Assembly: GCA_012513725.1 (NCBI GenBank)
Contig: JAAZBQ010000803.1
Span: 1 to 14,833 of the forward strand
Direction: 5' to 3'
DNA: 14,833 nt
Source of the DNA: Chloroflexota bacterium
GTDB taxonomy: Bacteria > Chloroflexota > Anaerolineae > UBA1429
The notes under the pieces: model-generated
Databases searched by the model: none
What the model saw: the letters and a program-made list of their open reading frames with translations, nothing else
What the model was told of the DNA's origin: nothing
Shown here: positions 7,850-13,243 of the stretch, piece after piece
Numbering within the stretch: position 1 is the stretch's first letter
Layout: every line of letters starts with the position of its first letter
Made by a program: the position numbers and the translations under genes

Positions 7850-8764
7850 CTATGCGACGGATGCGAGCCGCGGCAGTATGCGCAGCAGGTTGCTGCCCGC
7901 CACCTGCTGGAACAGCGCCTCGTCGATCTCGCCGCTGGCCAGAAGCCCGCGGAGAAGACCGAGGTGCGGCATGCGGTCGTCGGGCCCGGCAAAGCACACG
8001 TCGGTGCCAAAGAGGATGCGGTCGCCGAACTCCTTCACAAAGGCCACGCCCCGCCGCGGATCGCGGGTCAGCGCGTTGTGGCCGCTGTGCGCCGAGATGT
8101 CGGCGTACAGGTTCGGGTACGTGCGCATCAGGCGCTGCAGGGCGCCCTCCCCGCCGATCGGGCCCTCGGGGTAGCCCGACTTGTTTCCGTCGGTGATCTC
8201 GCCGCCGATCTCGGCCCAGAATCCCGGCCCGTGACCGATGATCGTCGTGTCCGGCACCTGCTGCAGCAGGCGCTCCAGGTTGGGTAGCCCCACGGGGTCG
8301 ATGAGGCCATAGTACCCCTCCCCTGGGCCCGTCGAGTGGATCAGCACGGGCAGCTGCCACTCGCCACACTGCCGAAAGAGGTTCACCACCCGCGGGTCAT
8401 CGGCAGGGAGGTTGGCGGTCACCTCGCCGATGCCCACGCAGCCCATCGCGACAAACCGCTCGAGAGCCCAGCCGAACTCTGCGCCGGCCGAGTTGCCGCC
8501 CATGCGCGGATCCAGGTTGGCAAAAGGGATGAGCCGTTCCGCATAGTCCATCGCCGCCAGCACCTGGCTCACGATGTCGCGCCGCTCGGAGAACAGGTAG
8601 GGCAGGTGGATGCCCTCGGGATTGGGCCACAGGGGAAGGACGACGGCCTTGTCGATGCCTTCCTCGTCCAGGCGCGCGATCAAGGACTCGAGCGTGACGG
8701 GAACCTTGTCCAGTGCGTGCGCGCGACGTAGGTCGCCGATGTGTGTGTGGCAGTCGATAATCAC
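7850..8764 (-). CDS. Amidohydrolase-2 family metal-dependent hydrolase
   Basis: 304 residues, a TIM-barrel hydrolase of the amidohydrolase-2 family (relatives include aminocarboxymuconate-semialdehyde decarboxylase). The metal-site pattern is complete: HxH at His6/His8 in IIDCHTHIG, His143 in VLIHS, His178 in IIGHGPG, and Asp255 in LFGTD. GIGEV with Glu114 is a further conserved barrel segment. I chose the GTG at 8762-8764 because a perfect AAGGAGG lies 6 nt upstream and the catalytic HxH motif must sit at the very N-terminus. The extension to 8863 adds only low-complexity residues. The substrate is unknown. It appears monocistronic, with a possible -10 (TACAAT) on the minus strand at 8818-8823. 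Confidence 0.87.
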   Translation of the reverse strand: MIIDCHTHIGDLRRAHALDKVPVTLESLIARLDEEGIDKAVVLPLWPNPEGIHLPYLFSERRDIVSQVLAAMDYAERLIPFANLDPRMGGNSAGAEFGWALERFVAMGCVGIGEVTANLPADDPRVVNLFRQCGEWQLPVLIHSTGPGEGYYGLIDPVGLPNLERLLQQVPDTTIIGHGPGFWAEIGGEITDGNKSGYPEGPIGGEGALQRLMRTYPNLYADISAHSGHNALTRDPRRGVAFVKEFGDRILFGTDVCFAGPDDRMPHLGLLRGLLASGEIDEALFQQVAGSNLLRILPRLASVA

Positions 8765-9100
8765 GAGTGGCCTCCTTGGCGCAGGTGGGCAGCAGACCGA
8801 TCCAGCCGGTCGTGCGGATTGTACCCTGCACAGTCGCCGCTCGCCACAGGAACCGAACCGCACGCGTCGCTTTTCGCCCGGGGTACCCTGGTGTACAATA
8901 ACTATACGGCATCCGAAGGCTCCCTGTGCTCCGTCCGGCTGTCTCGCCGCCCCGTCGATCCCCGACGCGCCGCGTCGCCCCGTTACGACGACGCGACCTC
9001 TCCTTTTACTCGGGCTTTACCCATGTCGCTCGCCGATCCACTACGATAGAGGTGATCGATCCCTGGTGCCGTTAGTGCCCCTGTAGCGGAGAGCGATCCG
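8765..9100. other. Divergent intergenic region (336 nt) between amidohydrolase and transglutaminase-like genes
   Basis: No gene seen. Two TACAAT -10 boxes point outward: minus strand at 8818-8823 (54 nt before the amidohydrolase GTG, with only a poor -35) and plus strand at 8894-8899 (200 nt before the next gene, also with a poor -35). Both are tentative. The remainder, 8930-9085, shows no feature I can name. Confidence 0.4.
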
Positions 9101-10540
9101 ATGGCTCGTCTCCTGGTGCGCCATCAGCAGCGAGGGCTGCTGGTGGTCGTGATAGCACTGTCCGTATGGCTGGCGGCTCTGCCCGCGTCGGCCGTGGGAC
9201 GCTCCTTGCCCACCGACCGGAACCAGGTCGGCGGGATCATCCCGCACCAGGACGCCGGCGACTGGCAACCGGCGGGCCTCGAAGGCGACGCCGCACCGGC
9301 GCCTCTCCCGGCGGACACGGCTGGCCTGCCCCGCTACTTTGGCGAGGCGTCGACGCCTGGCGCCGGCCTCACGGTCCATGTGTTCTCCGGCCCGCTTCGC
9401 TCCCACGTCGTGCTCACCAACCCGGACGGCATCACCAGCGTGGCAGATTATGCGAACGCCAACTTTCGCCAGACCATCGTGTTCAACGGTACGGACCGGG
9501 TGGAACTGGAGATCGTGGCCCAGCGCCAGCTGGACACCACCGCCCCCTACCCCGTGGACCCAGCCTCGCTGCCCGCCGAGGTGACCGAGTTTCTCGTCAG
9601 CAGGCCGGACTGGATCCAGGCCGATGACCCGACCCTCGCCGCCAAGGCCGCCGATCTCGTGGGCGGCGCCCGCCTGCAGGCCCAGGCCGTGGAGAACATC
9701 ATCGCCTTTGTGCGCGGGCACCTGACCTACGACTATGCGGGCCCCCGCGACGCTTCGGCGGTGTACGTGGCCGGCCGCGCCTACTGTGTCGGCTTTGCCA
9801 ATCTTGCCATGGCGCTCCTCCGTGCCTCGGGCATTCCGGCCCGCGCCCAGTACGGCATCGTCGGCGCCTGGGATGGCTGGGGTTCGCCGGTGGAGGGCGG
9901 TCGCCATGAGTGGATAGAGGTGTACTATCCCGATGTGGGTTGGGTTGCCAGCGACCCCCAGGTTTCCGCCAACTATATCGACACCGCCCACATCGTGGGG
10001 TTTCTGGCGCAGGGGGGCAAGCCGGGCACGGTCGTCGAGCGCATCGCCTACGAGGGCACTACCTCGACGACGGACCCCGGCTACCGCTACAGCCGGACCG
10101 CGCCGGTGACATCGGCGACGGGCATTCCCCTGCACGCCGCCACGGTGCCCGCCGCCGAGGGGACGGCGCTCCTCGTGCGCCCGGCCGATGTGATGGTAGA
10201 GGTCAGCCCCAACTCGCCCCGCGAGACGATCAACATCGCCATCGACGCTTCGGGGCCCGCCGATGCGGGCTGGCGGATCGAGTCGCACGCAGCCTGGCTG
10301 GTCCCCTTGACCGCCTCCGGACCGACGCCCGGCACGGCGGCCGTCGAGGTGGATGGCAGCCAGGTTCCCACCGGCTCGGACGTCGTGGGCACGCTGAGCG
10401 TCCTCGCCGAACCCGTCGGCTCGGGCGCCACACCCCGCAACGTGACGGTGACGTTGCGGGTGGCGCAGCCCGCTCCCCCTGCCGCTCCGCCCCAGGACCG
10501 ACCGTTCCGCCTGACGCTGCCGATCGTCCTGGGAGGCTGA
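9101..10540 (+). CDS. Secreted transglutaminase-like (papain-fold) protein
   Basis: 479 residues. A Sec signal peptide is evident (MARLLVRHQQRG, hydrophobic run to about 28, likely cleavage after ALPASA, about residue 31). The transglutaminase-like core is at about 190-290 with a complete triad: Cys229 in RAYCVGFAN, His269 in GGRHEWIEVY, Asp285 in ASDPQ. Bacterial members act as proteases or amidases, or crosslink proteins; the substrate here is unknown. The region after about 350 (VMVEVSPNSP... and later ...VVGTLSVLAE) looks like a beta-sandwich of the BACON or Ig-like kind. A Pro-rich stretch then precedes the terminal RLTLPIVLGG. The ATG follows a GCGGAG site at a spacing of about 9. The protein is probably exported, since signal peptide, beta domain and tail all point outside the cell. 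Confidence 0.82.
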   Translation: MARLLVRHQQRGLLVVVIALSVWLAALPASAVGRSLPTDRNQVGGIIPHQDAGDWQPAGLEGDAAPAPLPADTAGLPRYFGEASTPGAGLTVHVFSGPLRSHVVLTNPDGITSVADYANANFRQTIVFNGTDRVELEIVAQRQLDTTAPYPVDPASLPAEVTEFLVSRPDWIQADDPTLAAKAADLVGGARLQAQAVENIIAFVRGHLTYDYAGPRDASAVYVAGRAYCVGFANLAMALLRASGIPARAQYGIVGAWDGWGSPVEGGRHEWIEVYYPDVGWVASDPQVSANYIDTAHIVGFLAQGGKPGTVVERIAYEGTTSTTDPGYRYSRTAPVTSATGIPLHAATVPAAEGTALLVRPADVMVEVSPNSPRETINIAIDASGPADAGWRIESHAAWLVPLTASGPTPGTAAVEVDGSQVPTGSDVVGTLSVLAEPVGSGATPRNVTVTLRVAQPAPPAAPPQDRPFRLTLPIVLGG

Positions 10541-10568
10541 CGGCGGCTCCGTGCGCCGCAACGCTCTG

Positions 10569-10597
10569 TTGACGGCTGCCACAGGGTCTGCTACCTT
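10569..10597 (+). promoter_or_regulatory. Sigma70-type extended -10 promoter of the acetyltransferase gene
   Basis: TTGACG (10569-10574), a 17-nt spacer ending TGC, and TACCTT (10592-10597), placed 30 nt before the acetyltransferase ATG. It lets this gene be transcribed independently of the upstream transglutaminase gene. Confidence 0.5.
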
Positions 10598-10627
10598 CCG
10601 ACACCACGCCCTCGGAGGACGACCCTC

Positions 10628-11194
10628 ATGTGTTCCAAACCCATTCTGGCCTGGCCGCCCGTAACGCTGCGCCAGGCGCGGCCCGCCGATGCCAACAACC
10701 GCCTGCGCTGCGGACGGCACCCCGAGGCAACCCGCATGTACGGCGGAGATCCGGCGAACACGGCGCCCCTTACGGCCCAGGACGCCGAGGAGTGGCGTCG
10801 GCAAACCGCCGCCGATCCCCTCGCCTGGGTGATCGACGTTGCGGACCGGGCGATCGGTACGGTGCGCCTGCACGCGCTGCGCCCGGCGGATCGCTGCGCG
10901 CGGCTGGCCATCGGCATCTTTGACGCGGACTGCTGGGGACGGGGTTACGGGACGTGGGCGATCCGGCTGGCCCTGCGCCACGCCTTTGAGACGATGGGGC
11001 TGCACCGGGTGGACCTGCGCGTGCTCGAGTACAACGAGCGCGGCATCGCGGCGTATGCCAAGTGCGGCTTTCGGCGCGAGGGGCTGGAGCGCGAGAGCGC
11101 CCTGGTAGCCGGCCGCTGGTACAGCGACGTCATCATGGGCATCCTGGAACACGAGTACCGCGACCTCGCCCCCGCCTGGTGGGCCGACCGCTAG
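10628..11194 (+). CDS. GNAT-family N-acetyltransferase (RimJ/RimL-like)
   Basis: 188 residues. GNAT acetyltransferases move an acetyl group from acetyl-CoA to an amine. The acetyl-CoA loop is visible as WGRGYGTWAIRLALRHAFE (Q/R-x-x-G-x-G/A type; TAG at 11192-11194 ends the protein). It is preceded by the strand AIGIFDADC and followed by VDLRVLEYNERGIAAYAKCGF, the classic motif B with the Asn-x-x-Gly/Ala-x-x-x-Tyr-x-x-x-Gly-Phe pattern. The substrate cannot be told; RimJ/RimL-type members act on ribosomal proteins, antibiotics or small amines. The start is an ATG with CGGAGG 9 nt upstream. Its stop overlaps the convergent uvsE stop by 4 nt through a shared CTAG. Confidence 0.85.
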   Translation: MCSKPILAWPPVTLRQARPADANNRLRCGRHPEATRMYGGDPANTAPLTAQDAEEWRRQTAADPLAWVIDVADRAIGTVRLHALRPADRCARLAIGIFDADCWGRGYGTWAIRLALRHAFETMGLHRVDLRVLEYNERGIAAYAKCGFRREGLERESALVAGRWYSDVIMGILEHEYRDLAPAWWADR

Positions 11195-12096
11195 TCGGAC
11201 ACAGCGCGCACCAGCCGGGGATCCTCGCCGGCAGCCTGGAGCGCCAGGAGCGCGCTCTGCTCCTTGTCCTTGATCTCCAGCATGAGGTCCGGATCGTGGG
11301 GCCGGCTAGCGACGAGAAACCGCCGAAAGTCGGCCAGATCGATGTGCGCCGCGTGCTTGCCGACCCGTTCCCCGACGGCCTGGGAGGCATAGTCCACCAT
11401 CGGCGGACCCGCCACCGTATCCCACGTCCGCACAGCCAGCGCCAGTGCATCGCCCACGCTCTCCCCCGCGTTGTTCGCCTCGTGGTGCAGCGTGTCAAAG
11501 ATCACTGGCGTGCCGGTGTCCTCGTGGAGGCGGACGCAGTCGGCCAATCCGTACTGGCGATCGTCGTTCTCGATCGCCAGGCGACGCCGCACGGCGGCGG
11601 GCAGGTCGCGATACCGCGCCACAAAGCGGTCGAGGCTTCGCCGCCGGTCGCCGTACACGCCGCCGACATGGATCTGCACCCGCGCCGTAGCGTCGAGCCC
11701 CATGAGGTCCAGCACCTCGGCGTGGTACACGAGGTCGCGCACACTGGCGGCGAACACTTCCTCGCGCGGGGAGTTGATCAGCGTGTACTGGCCAGGGTGC
11801 ATGGAGACGCGCATGCGGTGCTGCCGGGCAAAGGCGCCCAGCGCCTGAAACGCGGGGCGAAAGCGCTCCTGCCAGGCGTACGCGCACACCGGGTGCGAGG
11901 CAAAGGGAACCAGGTCGGAGGTCAGCCGGAAGGCCAGCAACCCGTGGGCGACGTTGTAGTGCAGGATCGCGTCGGTGCATGCCAGGTTGCGCTCCACGGT
12001 CTCCACGAGCCGTACGTCCGAATAGGACGCCAGACGAAAGGTCCTGGCCGGCGAGCAGCCGACGCTCGTGTTCAGGCAGGGGTAGCCGATCCTCAC
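11191..12096 (-). CDS. uvsE: UV-damage endonuclease UvsE/UVDE
   Basis: 301 residues, full length for UVDE, a TIM-barrel metal-dependent endonuclease that nicks DNA 5' of UV photoproducts and some other lesions as an alternative to UvrABC repair. Family blocks in order: RIGYPCLN (2-9), FRLTSDLVP (56-64), SMHPGQY (98-104), QIHVGG (141-146), LAIENDD (173-179), DTLHHEAN (201-208), AHIDLADF (250-257) and MLEIKDKE (272-279). His, Glu and Asp in these blocks are the expected metal ligands. The start is the GTG at 12094-12096, with AAGGAG 8 nt upstream and the family's usual R-x-G-Y-P opening. The frame runs on to 12345 but that part overlaps the upstream gene. It lies 64 nt behind the selenoprotein gene on the same strand, with no terminator between. 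Confidence 0.93.
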   Translation of the reverse strand: MRIGYPCLNTSVGCSPARTFRLASYSDVRLVETVERNLACTDAILHYNVAHGLLAFRLTSDLVPFASHPVCAYAWQERFRPAFQALGAFARQHRMRVSMHPGQYTLINSPREEVFAASVRDLVYHAEVLDLMGLDATARVQIHVGGVYGDRRRSLDRFVARYRDLPAAVRRRLAIENDDRQYGLADCVRLHEDTGTPVIFDTLHHEANNAGESVGDALALAVRTWDTVAGPPMVDYASQAVGERVGKHAAHIDLADFRRFLVASRPHDPDLMLEIKDKEQSALLALQAAGEDPRLVRAVSD

Positions 12097-12160
12097 TGGA
12101 CACGCTCCTTGCCGCTGCGCGAGCCGTGCGCTCGGCGTTGCCCGCTGAGGCGGCCACGCC

Positions 12161-12700
12161 CTAGGCGGGCGGACCGCCGGCATCATCGCCGGTGCTGCGC
12201 TCCCGCAGGTCGTCCGGATCCTCCGCGCCCCCAGGGGCTTGGGCCACGTCATCCAGCACCGCCAGGACCTCGTCGTTCTCTGGGATGTCGGACATGCTGG
12301 AAGCATAGTGGGCATAGCGCACCTGGCCGGAGCGATCGATGACAAACAGCGCCGGCATGCGGCCGAGTTTCAGCAGCGACACCTCCTGGGCATAGCGTTC
12401 GGCCGCCACGTGGGTCGGATCGGCCAGGCCCACAAAGGGCATCTGGCGATCCGTCCAGAAGCGGCGCATCTCGTCGGGGCCCTCGGGCCCCACCACCACG
12501 ACTTGGGCGCCACGCGCCCGGAAGGCATGGCGGTCTCTGGCCAGAGCCGCCATGTGCCTCCGACAGTACGGTCAGGTGAAACCGCGGTTGAACACGAGAA
12601 CGGTGGGCCCCTCCGAAAGGTGCTCGGAGAGACGCCAGGTGTCACCGGACGTGTCGGTGAGGCTGAAATCGGGGGCGCGCTGGCCAACAACGACGGGCAT
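12161..12700 (-). CDS. Selenocysteine-containing peroxiredoxin-family protein (in-frame UGA, UxxC centre)
   Basis: 180 codons: 178 ordinary residues, one UGA at codon 43 (12572-12574) and a final TAG. The N-terminus MPVVVGQRAPDFSL is the standard AhpC/TSA opening. TVLVFNRGFT then meets the UGA, and PYCRRHMAALARD continues in the same frame, exactly where relatives carry CPYC. The second half keeps the family's strands (QVVVVGP, LADPTHVAAERY, PALFVIDRSGQVRYAHY). Read as Sec43-Pro-Tyr-Cys46, it would be a peroxiredoxin-like thiol/selenol enzyme in the cytoplasm. The start is ATG 12698-12700 behind AAAGGAGG with a 5-nt spacer; the open frame to 12874 is 5' extension only. It has its own promoter at 12805-12833 and precedes uvsE. 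The alternative is a Cys-to-stop mutation or a base error, which the SECIS-like hairpin argues against. Confidence 0.85.
12526..12554 (-). promoter_or_regulatory. Candidate bacterial SECIS element
   Basis: On the mRNA (minus strand) the hairpin lies inside the coding sequence. CAUGGCGG pairs perfectly with CCGCCAUG (8 bp). After a single bulged A comes CUCU paired with AGAG (4 bp), closing a GGCC tetraloop. The stem base is 17 nt and the loop 29 nt after the UGA. As I recall them, bacterial SECIS rules ask for a short upper stem, a small apical loop with G among its first two bases, and a loop about 16-37 nt past the UGA. All are met. SelB would be the reader. Confidence 0.78.
12572..12574 (-). 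other. Predicted selenocysteine (UGA) codon
   Basis: TGA on the minus strand in the context TTC ACC TGA CCG TAC TGT. The frame stays open on both sides (42 codons from the ATG before it, 136 sense codons after it), and protein-family similarity continues across it. It replaces the first Cys of the CPYC motif. Confidence 0.83.
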
Positions 12701-12804
12701 AGCAGCCTCCTTTCCGCCGGACCCGGTTCCGGGTCGCGGCCTACCATGTGAGAGCGTGACGGGGAGCGGTGGAGAGAGGAAGAGGCGGACGTGCGGTACA
12801 TCCG

Positions 12805-12833
12805 AGTATAGAGGCCGCCGCTGCCCGAGGCAA
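12805..12833 (-). promoter_or_regulatory. Sigma70-type promoter of the selenoprotein-uvsE unit
   Basis: On the minus strand, TTGCCT (complement of 12828-12833), a 17-nt spacer and TATACT (complement of 12805-12810), about 105 nt before the selenoprotein ATG. The -10 box differs from consensus at one position. Confidence 0.6.
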
Positions 12834-12894
12834 GCGCCGCACGCTACGCGGTCGGGCGATCTTCCGAGGACCATGCGCGCGCAAGCGCTCGTCC

Positions 12895-12923
12895 TTGCGA
12901 GCGCCTCGCGATCCTGCTATAAT
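12895..12923 (+). promoter_or_regulatory. Strong extended -10 sigma70-type promoter upstream of the lipoprotein gene
   Basis: TTGCGA (12895-12900), a 17-nt spacer and a perfect TATAAT (12918-12923) preceded by TGC, giving an extended -10. This is the best promoter in the window. The next gene on this strand starts 320 nt later, so it makes either a long leader or a small RNA. Confidence 0.7.
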
Positions 12924-13243
12924 GATCGTGTAGGAACGCGGCGCCAGTTGGCCGTCGCGCCTGCGAAAGTCGTGCGTGACCCCTGTCGCACTTCGATGTG
13001 CCCCCGACGTTCTCCGACCGGTTCTACCCAGGAATCTTGACCACCCGCTGACACGTGGTACACCCGGGATCCTCGGCGCCCCACGCCCAGGGACCGGAGC
13101 GCGCGGCATGCCACGCGTGCCGCCGTCTACCCGGTTCTTCCTGCCCAACTCCGCTCGTTTTTGTTCGTTATCGTGTCTACTCGGTTCCCTGTGGCTCATG
13201 CCGCCTGTGTCGAGTAGCCGAAAACGTGCAAGGAGAAGAGCAC

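Larger units (their letters stand above)
12701..13243. other. Divergent intergenic region (543 nt) with two strong promoters
   Basis: No convincing gene. It contains the selenoprotein promoter (minus, 12805-12833) and the lipoprotein promoter (plus, 12895-12923). A 7+7 bp inverted repeat (12720-12726 with 12729-12735) lies in the selenoprotein leader just upstream of its Shine-Dalgarno. The plus-strand leader is about 310 nt and contains a 7-bp inverted repeat with a long loop (13177-13183 with 13211-13217) shortly before the lipoprotein ribosome site. I could not recognise a known riboswitch in it. Confidence 0.6.

Noticed and set aside
9041..11152. 703-codon minus-strand open frame across the transglutaminase and acetyltransferase genes
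   Set aside because: It is antisense to two genes with clear catalytic motifs and ribosome sites. Its sequence is low-complexity Arg/Gly/Ala-rich, typical of shadow frames in GC-rich DNA.
11062..12342. 426-codon plus-strand open frame opposite uvsE
   Set aside because: Shadow frame. uvsE motifs on the other strand are complete, and this frame shows no recognisable domain.
12572..12574. UGA as a nonsense mutation or sequencing error
   Set aside because: It cannot be fully excluded without reads. However, the UGA lies precisely on a redox Cys, the downstream frame is undamaged, and a SECIS-like hairpin is at the right distance. All three are expected only for selenocysteine.
12572..12874. Stand-alone minus-strand 100-residue protein, and a separate 130-residue protein at 12161-12553
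   Set aside because: They are the two halves of one peroxiredoxin in the same frame, divided only by the UGA. The second half has no ribosome site before its first ATG. The first half's upstream extension runs past the true ATG at 12700 into the promoter.
13037..13064. Possible second promoter (TTGACC, 16 nt, TACACC) in the lipoprotein leader
   Set aside because: The -10 box matches consensus at only three positions, so it is too weak to call beside the TATAAT promoter upstream.
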